Below are positions 1-6,172 of a DNA stretch of 6,309 nucleotides, piece by piece. The position numbers and the translations under genes were made by a program. The notes under the pieces were generated by a model. That model did not search any database. It was given only the letters and a program-made list of their open reading frames with translations, and was not told the DNA's origin. This stretch comes from Mageeibacillus sp. UBA5439 (GTDB lineage Bacteria; Bacillota; Clostridia; Saccharofermentanales; DTU023): assembly GCA_002427505.1 (NCBI GenBank), contig DIRJ01000050.1, forward strand, positions 5,119 to 11,427. The letters run 5' to 3'. Within the stretch, counting starts at the first letter, position 1. Every line of letters starts with the position of its first letter.

Positions 1-1
1 G

Positions 2-112
2 GTGAATATCGATCCTGCAATTATGGCAACGCCATTCATAACGACCTTGGTGGATTTGACGGCCTTAATGGTTTACTTCCTCATTGCCACCGCTTTACTC
101 CCCGGCCTCTAG
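2..112 (+). CDS. mgtE: C-terminal end of a Mg2+ transporter, MgtE family (partial)
   Basis: This is the last 36 codons of a gene that begins left of the window, ending in TAG. The fragment reads VNIDPAIMATPF, then TTLVDLTALMVYFLIATALL, ending PGL. A DPA..A.PF..T..D motif followed by one hydrophobic span is the signature of the last transmembrane helix of MgtE, a homodimeric inner-membrane Mg2+ channel gated by cytosolic Mg2+. The aspartate in TLVDLTA (residue 18 of the fragment) matches the conserved pore aspartate of the family's last helix, which binds Mg2+. The cytosolic N and CBS gating domains would lie outside the window. No intrinsic terminator is visible after the stop, so transcription may run on into the small gene at 191. 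The call rests on a short but characteristic stretch; another MgtE/SLC41-type protein is the main alternative. Confidence 0.78.
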   Translation: MNIDPAIMATPFITTLVDLTALMVYFLIATALLPGL

Positions 113-160
113 TTTCGCTGTGATTGCCGTAATGCATGCTCTAAGGCGCTTCCAAGCTTG

Positions 161-169
161 TGGTATAAT
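161..169 (+). promoter_or_regulatory. Extended -10 promoter for the zinc-ribbon gene
   Basis: The sequence TGGTATAAT is a perfect TGn-TATAAT extended -10 element. No good -35 hexamer lies 16-18 bases upstream (141-146 is CTAAGG), as is usual for extended -10 promoters. The expected transcription start, about 7 bases downstream near 176, gives a leader of only about 15 bases that begins almost at the GGAGG ribosome binding site. This is inferred from sequence alone. Confidence 0.55.
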
Positions 170-176
170 AGGTTGT

Positions 177-181
177 GGAGG
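177..181 (+). promoter_or_regulatory. Ribosome binding site that fixes the start at 191
   Basis: GGAGG lies 9 bases before the ATG at 191. It supports that codon as the start rather than the upstream in-frame ATG at 158, which sits before the -10 box and would not be on a transcript from that promoter. Confidence 0.65.
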
Positions 182-190
182 CTGATAATA

Positions 191-394
191 ATGAACCTAA
201 TAAAAACAACTACAACCAGACGTCGCATGAAGTATGGAGCTTTGCGAAAGAATTCGGTTCAGGAAACTAAATCGGATGCTTATTTGTGCCCTAATTGCAA
301 GAAGCTCGTCAGCTACGTCCCTGTATATACCCTGAGACGCTGTGTCTACTGCAATCAGGACTTAATCTGGGAAAATGAATCAACTGCAAACTAG
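191..394 (+). CDS. Small zinc-ribbon-like protein, 67 aa, function unknown
   Basis: The 67-residue product has two cysteine knuckles, CPNC (C33, C36) and CVYC (C51, C54), separated by 14 residues. This CxxC-x14-CxxC layout is typical of a zinc ribbon binding one Zn2+ through four cysteines. The N-terminus is basic (TTTTRRRMKYGALRKN, residues 6-21), which would suit nucleic-acid or ribosome contact. It has no signal peptide and no transmembrane segment, so it should be cytosolic. The start at ATG 191 is chosen from the GGAGG nine bases upstream; an in-frame ATG at 227 has no such site. The gene has its own extended -10 promoter and ends about 70 bases before a strong terminator, so it looks like a single-gene unit. 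I do not recognise the family. Alternatives are a diverged ribosomal-type zinc protein or an uncharacterised regulator. Confidence 0.62.
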   Translation: MNLIKTTTTRRRMKYGALRKNSVQETKSDAYLCPNCKKLVSYVPVYTLRRCVYCNQDLIWENESTAN

Positions 395-461
395 TTCCTT
401 CTTCTGATAGATCAATCTTTCGGCATTCAAAATTTAATAATTTTCAGATATAACAGTCATC

Positions 462-500
462 AAAAAACCACGCTGGAGATTTGCTCTAACGTGGTTTTTT
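462..500. terminator. Bidirectional intrinsic terminator between convergent genes
   Basis: AAAAAACCACG (462-472) pairs perfectly over 11 bases with CGTGGTTTTTT (490-500). An inner stem continues after one C-A mismatch: TGGAG (474-478) with CTCTA (484-488), including one G-U pair, around a 5-base loop. The T run at 495-501 terminates + transcripts from the zinc-ribbon gene. The A run at 462-467 becomes a U run on - transcripts from the DHHW gene, whose stop codon is 22 bases away. Confidence 0.88.
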
Positions 501-521
501 TACGGCTAAATATAGAAAAAC

Positions 522-1694
522 CTAAGGTTGTATGATTTGATCAAAACCTGCCGTCCAGGTAGGGTTCGCAGTTGCTAGTGCGTAATTGGTGACCAATACC
601 TCATCAATTCCTTCTGAGCTGACAAACTGAGGAACGCTGCCCTTGAAGTGGCGTGGATCTACCTCGTAGACATATTCGTAATTATTTGCTAAATGTGGCA
701 GAAGCGCTTTTGCATAAGAGTCCTTAATAACTAGAATCTTCTTGCCATTTTTGACACCGCTCGTTATCTGCATTAGAGGAGCATCGCCGCCGGAGAAGGC
801 CATGTATTTCTCATTGCTGTCGGGATTCCAAGTGGTGGCCAACAAATGCATCTGATAGCCCCCGGACTTGACCGAGTCAGGATAAACCCAAGCACTAGCT
901 TCATAATCTTTCGGACGGTAGACGGTTACGTTGTCCGCCTTTATCGCAGCCTTGCCTTCACCATAAGAATATAGATAACCATAGAAGGGGCCGAGGTCGT
1001 GTTCTTCATACTCGCTCAACGGCAAAGCTTCTTGGCCGGAATCTTTACAAAACGCGACGTAACCATAATAGGCTCCGAGACCGGACCAGTGGTGATCTGT
1101 TTTAAAATAAATATATTCTTCGTAATGCTGCAGCATTTGATCATAGGCGTCTATTGGGATGATGTTGTCCTTTAAGCCGTCATAAATCATATTAATGGCT
1201 GTGCGTTGGGAGTGACTGCCGGTATGGTAATCGGCCGGAGTATAAAATTCGCTCGAAGTGGGAACAATCATGCTGTACAAACTAACCGTTGCAGGCAAAT
1301 TGTCGCGAAGTTTATTAATTCGTGCTGAATAGTTGGAAATTCCTGTTTCGTTCAGGCCGAAGAGTTCCATGATGCGATCATTCATAATCATGATGCCTTG
1401 GTTGAAACTGGGCGTACCCTCAACATCTTCAGGATCTTCTACTCTCGGCTCTGTAGGCTGGGTAGTTGTGCTGCTTGACTGCGAAGTATTCGGAATTTTT
1501 GTTTCGTCTCCAGTTTCGACCGGGTCGGTAGATTCATCCGGATCAGTCTGATCAGGAGGATCGACATCTCCCGTCTCGGTTTCTGTCTTTTTACTTTCCG
1601 GGTTCAAAATATCTGCCGGATCTTTGGCGCAAGCACTTACTGTACTCAAGAATAATGACAATGCCAGAATGAGTAGTAGAAGCTTCTTTTTCAT
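522..1694 (-). CDS. DHHW-family lipoprotein, AlgX/AlgJ-like SGNH fold, putative acyltransferase or esterase
   Basis: The 390-residue protein starts with a lipoprotein signal: basic MKKK, a leucine-rich core, then the lipobox VSAC with C22 as the lipid anchor. Residues about 33-95 form a low-complexity linker rich in Asp, Glu, Thr, Pro and Ser, likely a spacer through the cell wall. The globular part (about 98-390) carries YFKTDHHW (residues 196-203), the signature of the DHHW family, and ILVIKDSYA (320-328). In the related alginate acetylation proteins AlgX and AlgJ, a DxHW motif and a later D-S motif supply an Asp/His/Ser triad. By analogy the triad here would be D200, H202 and S326, all present. 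Related enzymes O-acetylate surface polysaccharide, usually with a membrane MBOAT acyl donor, but none is visible in this window, so the substrate is unknown. AAGGAGA lies 10 bases before the ATG. The downstream terminator at 462-500 ends the unit. Confidence 0.85.
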   Translation of the reverse strand: MKKKLLLLILALSLFLSTVSACAKDPADILNPESKKTETETGDVDPPDQTDPDESTDPVETGDETKIPNTSQSSSTTTQPTEPRVEDPEDVEGTPSFNQGIMIMNDRIMELFGLNETGISNYSARINKLRDNLPATVSLYSMIVPTSSEFYTPADYHTGSHSQRTAINMIYDGLKDNIIPIDAYDQMLQHYEEYIYFKTDHHWSGLGAYYGYVAFCKDSGQEALPLSEYEEHDLGPFYGYLYSYGEGKAAIKADNVTVYRPKDYEASAWVYPDSVKSGGYQMHLLATTWNPDSNEKYMAFSGGDAPLMQITSGVKNGKKILVIKDSYAKALLPHLANNYEYVYEVDPRHFKGSVPQFVSSEGIDEVLVTNYALATANPTWTAGFDQIIQP

Positions 1695-1752
1695 AGGTGT
1701 TCGTTCTCCTTAAATTAATTGAGAATAGATATGTATCCTTAAGCTCTTTTTC

Positions 1753-1765
1753 TGTCTAGCAGACA
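1753..1765. repeat. Short inverted repeat upstream of the DHHW gene
   Basis: TGTCT-AGC-AGACA is a perfect 5-base dyad with a 3-base centre, 59 bases before the DHHW start codon. Read on the - strand it contains TAGACA, one mismatch from the -35 consensus, but no good -10 hexamer follows at 17 bases. It may be an operator or simply chance, given its length. Confidence 0.25.
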
Positions 1766-1770
1766 CATAA

Positions 1771-1782
1771 GCTAATCTTAGC
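1771..1782. repeat. 12-base near-palindrome in the gap between the SanA-like and DHHW genes
   Basis: GCTAA-TC-TTAGC is a 5-base dyad with a 2-base centre. The centre is too small for a good RNA hairpin and no T run follows on either strand, so a terminator is unlikely. A protein-binding site is possible. It lies 5 bases from the dyad at 1753-1765, within the 134-bp gap that must hold any promoter for the DHHW gene. Confidence 0.25.
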
Positions 1783-1828
1783 ATATAACGTAAAGAGCGG
1801 AGCTAATTATAATTGCGAAAAAGCAAAT

Positions 1829-2560
1829 TTAACCGGACCACGGTTCACCCCAAGCTTCACGCGTGTCTCTGCCATCGCCGGAAATGGGCATAACGGGATC
1901 TAAGCGGGTGGGCAAAGCGTCACTCTTAACTTCGTAGACCGCTTTTAATCTAGCTCCGTATTCCCGTAAAAAGGTATATGTGGATGATTGATAATTCCGT
2001 ACGTCCGAGGCGTAACCATGATAGTCAAAGTCTAGAGAGCGGGCGATGTAAAGGGCTCGCTGAAGGTGGAAAGTCTGTGTGACCACGATTGCCTTTTCAA
2101 TCTCGAAAACGTGATGTGAGCGATAGATAGAGTCATAAGTGTCAAGGCCGTAATGGTCCATGAAAATCACTTCATCCGGGATACCTTGCTCCAGCAAATA
2201 ACGACCCATGACCCTCACTTCGTTATAATTATCTTCCCGATGATCCCCCGTCACAAGAATACGGTCGGAAAATCCTGCTTGATAGAGTTCAACGGCACTG
2301 TCCAAGCGGTCTTGCAACATAACGCTGGGATAGGAATTATTGAGCACCTGAGCACCCAGGACAATTATGGCATCATAAGGGGGCTCCAGTTCTTCGCTTT
2401 CCATGATGGCCCTTCCGCCCTTCCAAGCAACCCAACGATCTACTGAGAAAACTGTCAGCACTGCTAATAGAATGAGCACGACAACTGTGATCAGGATGAC
2501 CTTAATAATCTTTCCGATTATTCTTATAATATTTCCAACTAGAGATCTAGATTTCTGCAT
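1829..2560 (-). CDS. SanA/YdcF-like DUF218 membrane protein
   Basis: The 243-residue protein has a basic N-terminus, one transmembrane segment (about residues 19-40), then a DUF218 domain that should face outward. Visible family motifs in order are DRWVAWK just after the membrane (41-47), DAIIVLGA (63-70), RLDSAVELY with ILVTGD (85-106), a central NYNE (111-114), GLDTYDSIYR (138-147), VVTQTFHLQRALYIAR (159-174) and LREYGARLKAVYEV near the end (198-211). The post-membrane DRW.(S/A)WK, the T.DSI.R block and the Q.FH..RAL.IA block match E. coli SanA closely. SanA supports the envelope permeability barrier and vancomycin resistance at high temperature; the biochemical activity of the family is not settled. 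The ribosome binding site is weak (AAGAGAAAG, 6 bases from the ATG). The gene is divergent from the solute-binding protein gene and lies 134 bp upstream of the DHHW gene on the same strand; co-transcription is possible but unproven. Confidence 0.9.
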   Translation of the reverse strand: MQKSRSLVGNIIRIIGKIIKVILITVVVLILLAVLTVFSVDRWVAWKGGRAIMESEELEPPYDAIIVLGAQVLNNSYPSVMLQDRLDSAVELYQAGFSDRILVTGDHREDNYNEVRVMGRYLLEQGIPDEVIFMDHYGLDTYDSIYRSHHVFEIEKAIVVTQTFHLQRALYIARSLDFDYHGYASDVRNYQSSTYTFLREYGARLKAVYEVKSDALPTRLDPVMPISGDGRDTREAWGEPWSG

Positions 2561-2644
2561 GAGTCACTTTCTCTTGCTTTAAGCAATTCGCCTTTATTCT
2601 GCGTATAGCCGTGCCAATGACAAAAAGCTACTTCTTCTACGCGA

Positions 2645-2673
2645 ATGCCAAGTCCTGTGGATCATGATAAAAT
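2645..2673 (+). promoter_or_regulatory. Candidate promoter for the solute-binding protein gene
   Basis: ATGCCA (2645-2650, 4 of 6 matches to TTGACA) and TAAAAT (2668-2673, 5 of 6 to TATAAT) are separated by 17 bases, and TGa precedes the -10 as an extended element. Predicted transcription start is near 2680, directly before the ATG at 2681. The alternative reading of ATGCCA as the gene's start codon would place translation upstream of the transcript. Confidence 0.45.
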
Positions 2674-2680
2674 AAAGCAC

Positions 2681-4519
2681 ATGAAGTGTAAACTACGTCA
2701 AAAGACTAAATCTATGACTGGCCTTGCGCTGGCAAGCAAGCTCGCAAGTTTCCTCTTGCTCCTAATCTTTGCCCTAAATCTCTTGCCTGCCTGTAACGAA
2801 TCGTCTCCTCCTGCTAGCGAGGAGCCGACCATTACTGAAGGAACAAGCACAGGCGGTGAACCAAGCCTACCTAATCTGGACAACGACGTAATCGAAGCAA
2901 GTTTTTATGTCGGTCTGCCGGATGAGCGCGAGGATCGCTTCTCAATAGCCTATGCTGAAATTGATGATTTGTCTTTAAATCCTTTCCTCAATGAAGAATC
3001 AAACGACACTTTCAAACCTTACAATTTCATTTACGAAACGCTACTGAACTATAACAAAAGCAACGGCATTTACGAGTCCGGTATTGTGGAAAGCATTGAC
3101 CTTAGGGGGCGAGAACTGGTCTTGCATCTTTACAACGACATATCTTTCCATAACGGTTTTAATCTGGCAGCAAATGATATCGTGCAGACTTTTGAACTTT
3201 ACCAATCTGCAGGCCACGTCTTGGGACGCTTGTTAGATGAAGCTGTGCAATCTTACTCTATGTCCGATAATTACACAGTCGAAATCACCCTAGTGGATGA
3301 AGATGCTATCGTTACCCTCCTAGATTGTCTGGAAAGAGTCTATATCCTGCCTTATCAGCTGTGGGGAGCGCGTTTGCCTGCCAACAGCGACTTGAGTGTT
3401 TTGCAGGAACTGTCACCTCTCCCTACTATCGGCAGCGGGCCTTACCGGCTTGTGCGGCAAGATAATTTTGTGGTAATTTTGGAAAAATTTTCCCAACTAT
3501 CTGAAAATGCTGATGCCTCAGCTTTTGATGACTATCCCGAATATCTTATTTATCACAAATACCAAATAGGCGAGCTTGCTCTGGCAGCTCTAGCACATAG
3601 CGATTTAGATCTCCTGCTTCGTCCCGAAGCGACTCATCCTGATGAGTCCCGGGAAAACTATCTGGAAACATTTGGCAACTTGCCCTTTTGGGAAGCAGAA
3701 ACGAGCGACAGCATCTATACCCTTGCAGCCAAAGAAAAGCGTTTAGGTATAGCTTTTAATCCTCTCTCGCAGCTCGAAGAGATTGCAACCCGTAAATATA
3801 TCCAGAGCATTTTGCTCAGATTGGATGATGCGCAGGAAAGCCTCTACCCCAACGTGCCTAACATTGTGGCTCTACCTGCCGGAAATCAGCTCACGCTACC
3901 TTCGATTCTGCCCCACACGCTGACAAGAACAGATTACCAACTTTTGCCCGACACCTCGCCTCAGGTATCGAATAGCTATTTGGAAGAATCTAGCTGGGAG
4001 CGGGATCCGCAAACAGGAATTATTCTTGATGAGAATGGGGAAACTGTGGAACTCGTTTTTTACTACCCTATTATCTCGACTGAGCTTACTAGCGTGTGTC
4101 GCCAAGCAGCAAGCCTTTTAGAAGAGAACGGACTTACTGTCACAGCCAGAGAGGTCAGCGTAAACGAATGGCAGCTGCGACTCCAGAATCAGGACTATGA
4201 CCTTATTTACATGGAATCATTGCCGGACGAGAATATAGCTCAATTGATTTCCCGCTTGCAGCTCTGGCCGGGATTAGAACCGGACAGCGACTTGGCAGAC
4301 AGTAGTGATTACGCGGCGGAAAGTGGGCGCCAATTACTGCAACAGTGCAGAAATGACGCCCTAAACTTTGCATCTATTATCCCGCGTCTGCAGGATCTGA
4401 ACATTTTTCTGATTGAGAATAATCTCTTTCTCCCCTTGGGCATTGCTTACGATACGGGAGCCGTTGGCAATGATCTGTATTTCAGTTCAGACCTGAGTAA
4501 AAAACTAGAGCAATACTAA
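2681..4519 (+). CDS. Extracellular solute-binding lipoprotein, family 5 (DppA/OppA-like)
   Basis: This is the substrate-capture lipoprotein of a peptide/nickel-type ABC importer. From the ATG at 2681 the product is 612 residues. It has a basic n-region (MKCKLRQKTK), a hydrophobic core, and lipobox LPAC with the lipid cysteine at residue 38. A short Ser/Pro/Glu/Thr-rich linker follows. The family 5 signature region is clear: YESGIVESIDL, then LVLHLYNDISFHNGFNLAANDIV (split here at LHLYND / ISFHNGFNLAANDIV), equivalent to the 'W..S.DG..Y.F.LR....FHDG.P..A.DV' block. SGPYRLV and YDLIYMESLPDE match later family blocks. The mature part is about 550 residues, normal for the family. Possible starts are ATG 2645 (no ribosome binding site, overlaps the promoter), 2681, and 2714; none has a good Shine-Dalgarno site. 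No permease or ATPase gene is adjacent, so the importer partners lie elsewhere or the protein has a separate role. The ligand cannot be told from sequence. Confidence 0.9.
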   Translation: MKCKLRQKTKSMTGLALASKLASFLLLLIFALNLLPACNESSPPASEEPTITEGTSTGGEPSLPNLDNDVIEASFYVGLPDEREDRFSIAYAEIDDLSLNPFLNEESNDTFKPYNFIYETLLNYNKSNGIYESGIVESIDLRGRELVLHLYNDISFHNGFNLAANDIVQTFELYQSAGHVLGRLLDEAVQSYSMSDNYTVEITLVDEDAIVTLLDCLERVYILPYQLWGARLPANSDLSVLQELSPLPTIGSGPYRLVRQDNFVVILEKFSQLSENADASAFDDYPEYLIYHKYQIGELALAALAHSDLDLLLRPEATHPDESRENYLETFGNLPFWEAETSDSIYTLAAKEKRLGIAFNPLSQLEEIATRKYIQSILLRLDDAQESLYPNVPNIVALPAGNQLTLPSILPHTLTRTDYQLLPDTSPQVSNSYLEESSWERDPQTGIILDENGETVELVFYYPIISTELTSVCRQAASLLEENGLTVTAREVSVNEWQLRLQNQDYDLIYMESLPDENIAQLISRLQLWPGLEPDSDLADSSDYAAESGRQLLQQCRNDALNFASIIPRLQDLNIFLIENNLFLPLGIAYDTGAVGNDLYFSSDLSKKLEQY

Positions 4520-5055
4520 AACCTGCGCACATGCTCCCAAGTTAGTTCGTGCGGTTCTTTCCTGCTTTGGGCATAGCCGATAGCCACAGAGACGATGAAA
4601 CGTTCATCCTCTTCCATGCCCAAAACCTGTCGCATGTGCTTAGGATTGTCTTCCGCAAAGGCGGAGCGACTCAGACCTATGATGCAAGAAGAAAGGCCCA
4701 ACTGTTCTGCCGTCAAGCAGACCGACTGCGCTGCAATACCTGCATCAATATCAGAGCAGCGTGAAGGCACGGAAGAAATTACCAGCAGCAAGGGTGCTCC
4801 ATAGAAGAGGTTTATTGCCTTGCGAGCTCTCATCCGCTCCAAGGTGACTTCATCCATGAGTTCATAGGAAGCATCCGAAATTTTCTGAATGAGATCTTCA
4901 TCAGTAATCAGTGCAAAGCGCAGTGATTGGGCATTGACTGCTGTAGGTGATGCCAAGGCTGCCTCGAGCAAGAGCTCCACGTCTTTTTCTGAAACCTTTT
5001 TGTCTGAAAAATCACGACAACTACTACGTTGTCTTATTGCGTCTAAACAATTCAT
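4516..5055 (-). CDS. Nitroreductase-family FMN-dependent oxidoreductase
   Basis: The 179-residue cytosolic protein matches the small nitroreductase fold, which binds FMN at a dimer interface and uses NAD(P)H to reduce nitro, quinone or enone compounds. N-terminal RQRSSCRDF (residues 8-16) supplies the usual Arg/Ser phosphate contacts. SPTAVNAQSLRF (36-47) is the second FMN block (family S.....NaQpw.F). DAGIAAQSVCLTAEQLGL (104-121) is the conserved helix of the dimer core, and VSVAIGYAQSRKEP (155-168) is the C-terminal block. All core motifs are intact and the length is normal for the short subgroup. AAAGGA lies 7 bases before the ATG. The stop TAG overlaps the TAA of the convergent solute-binding gene. 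No substrate can be assigned; members are often detoxification or cofactor-metabolism enzymes. Confidence 0.9.
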   Translation of the reverse strand: MNCLDAIRQRSSCRDFSDKKVSEKDVELLLEAALASPTAVNAQSLRFALITDEDLIQKISDASYELMDEVTLERMRARKAINLFYGAPLLLVISSVPSRCSDIDAGIAAQSVCLTAEQLGLSSCIIGLSRSAFAEDNPKHMRQVLGMEEDERFIVSVAIGYAQSRKEPHELTWEHVRRF

Positions 5056-5124
5056 ATATCTTTCCTTTCTGCAAAAACTGCTTTACTACATCCTATCATT
5101 GCTTCCTGACAGTGATTAATACTT

Positions 5125-5153
5125 TTGGCAAGCATTCCTATTTAAGATAGAAT
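5125..5153 (+). promoter_or_regulatory. Sigma-A-like promoter for the YhaM-like gene
   Basis: TTGGCA (5125-5130) and TAGAAT (5148-5153) each match 5 of 6 consensus bases and are exactly 17 bases apart. The predicted transcription start is near 5160, giving a leader of about 59 bases that contains the hairpin at 5178-5196 and the ribosome binding site. Confidence 0.65.
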
Positions 5154-5177
5154 TGAAACAATTAGATATCCGTAAAT

Positions 5178-5196
5178 GCACTGTGAGAGACAGTGC
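5178..5196 (+). promoter_or_regulatory. Hairpin in the yhaM leader
   Basis: GCACTGT (5178-5184) and ACAGTGC (5190-5196) are perfect inverted repeats around a GAGAG loop. They lie between the predicted transcription start and the ribosome binding site at 5208. No T run follows, so this is not an intrinsic terminator. It could be an operator dyad, an mRNA-stabilising 5' hairpin, or a site of post-transcriptional control. GACAGTG also occurs at 5108-5114, in the same divergent control region. Confidence 0.45.
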
Positions 5197-5207
5197 TCTA
5201 AATAAGT

Positions 5208-5211
5208 GAGG
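5208..5211 (+). promoter_or_regulatory. Ribosome binding site supporting the GTG start of yhaM
   Basis: GAGG ends 7 bases before the GTG at 5219. An in-frame TGA at 5207-5209 excludes any start further upstream, and the first in-frame ATG is about 120 bases downstream inside the conserved domain, so GTG is the likely initiator. Confidence 0.65.
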
Positions 5212-5218
5212 ACAAGAA

Positions 5219-6157
5219 GTGCAAATTATCAATCTCAACGAGGCTATCCTTAACGGCAGAACCTCCTCAGGTCTTATCTACGTCAACTCCGATCCGCAGG
5301 TGCGACCGGGGCGTAAAGATTACATCTTGGGTGATTTGATGTATAAAGGCAAAGTAGTGCAATTTCGTTCCTGGGATGACGACGTGCTGGAAATCCTGCG
5401 TGCGCATGGCAAAGGCATCTACCGTGCTGATACCCTAGGACAGGAGTACAAGAGTTTTTCTTATATAAATATCCGTTCCATCGACTTGTATGTGGACAAC
5501 GCCGTCAGCGAAGAAGATTTTCAGGATTGCATCCCTCAGGAAGAACTGGAAAGCAAATGGACTGAAGCTTTGGAGCAACTCCAGGCACGAGGTCTCTCAG
5601 ATGCCTGCAGGAAACTGATCGACGACGTAGTGAACGATCCCGAACTCGAGGGTCGCTTTTTTACAGAAGGAGCTGCCATCAAGCATCACGACAATCTGAT
5701 TGGTGGCCTCTGGAATCACAGTAGCAAGATGCTGCGCATTCTGATCGCTTTACTGGACAACAACAAAGAGCTACTACCTTCCGTCGACCTCATGACCTTT
5801 AGCGTTGTTGCGCATGATATCGGCAAGGTATTCGAATACGATGCCCTTTCCATGAGCGAGCACTGGTATGCCAATCACCGTGTCCGCGGGATTGAGTTCT
5901 TGGTGAAGTACCGTGAGCGCATAATTGACTCTTACAGCGAACAGTTCTATCGACAAGTCCAGGCCGTCATCGCCGGACATCACGGCGAGTATGGCGATAG
6001 ACCCACGACAGTGGCGGCCGTTATTGTCCACTACATTGACAGCCTCGAAAGCCAGGCAACAGAGTTGCTGCGAGAACAGGAAGCCGCCATGGAGAGCAAG
6101 TTCTTCAGCACCGGCTTTGGATATTTAGAGTCCATCTGTCCCGATGACTTGGACTAA
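5219..6157 (+). CDS. yhaM: YhaM-like 3'-5' exoribonuclease (OB fold plus HD domain)
   Basis: The 312-residue protein matches the Bacillota YhaM family in length (about 314 in B. subtilis) and order: an N-terminal OB-fold-like domain (about residues 30-95, with DYILGDLMYKGKVVQFRSWDDD split around residue 45) and a C-terminal HD metal-dependent domain. HD residues are all present: IKHHDNLIGGLWNHS (H156, H157, H167), VVAHDIGKV (H199, D200), N219-H220, AGHHG (H254, H255) and VHYIDSL (H271, D274). YhaM degrades RNA from the 3' end with Mn2+ and contributes to mRNA turnover in the cytosol. The start is GTG. The gene has its own promoter and leader hairpin and is divergent from the nitroreductase gene. 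Its end lies 15 bases from the stop of the next convergent gene. A different HD-domain nucleic-acid hydrolase is the only real alternative; the OB part is more diverged than the HD part. Confidence 0.87.
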   Translation: MQIINLNEAILNGRTSSGLIYVNSDPQVRPGRKDYILGDLMYKGKVVQFRSWDDDVLEILRAHGKGIYRADTLGQEYKSFSYINIRSIDLYVDNAVSEEDFQDCIPQEELESKWTEALEQLQARGLSDACRKLIDDVVNDPELEGRFFTEGAAIKHHDNLIGGLWNHSSKMLRILIALLDNNKELLPSVDLMTFSVVAHDIGKVFEYDALSMSEHWYANHRVRGIEFLVKYRERIIDSYSEQFYRQVQAVIAGHHGEYGDRPTTVAAVIVHYIDSLESQATELLREQEAAMESKFFSTGFGYLESICPDDLD

Positions 6158-6172
6158 GGTATTGGCACGGTT

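Noticed and set aside
158..190. Upstream in-frame ATG at 158 adding 11 residues to the zinc-ribbon protein
   Set aside because: It lies before the -10 box at 164 and has no ribosome binding site, while ATG 191 has GGAGG at the right distance.
429..444. AAAATT-TAAT-AATTTT inverted repeat
   Set aside because: It is made only of A and T, gives a weak stem, and lies just before a much stronger terminator; probably chance in AT-rich DNA.
1333..1551. Open frame of 72 codons on + inside the DHHW gene
   Set aside because: It is antisense to the low-complexity linker; its Ser/Val-rich composition is the mirror of the Asp/Thr/Glu codons, and there is no ribosome binding site.
1811..1830. TTGC-GAAAAA-GCAA as a terminator for the SanA-like gene
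   Set aside because: The stem is only 4 bases and no U run follows on the - strand, so there is no support for termination here.
4549..5150. Several overlapping + open frames across the nitroreductase gene
   Set aside because: The - strand frame has all nitroreductase motifs; the + frames have no recognisable domain and overlap one another.
5774..6031. 85-codon - open frame inside the yhaM gene
   Set aside because: It is antisense to the conserved HD domain, whose metal residues are all intact on the + strand.
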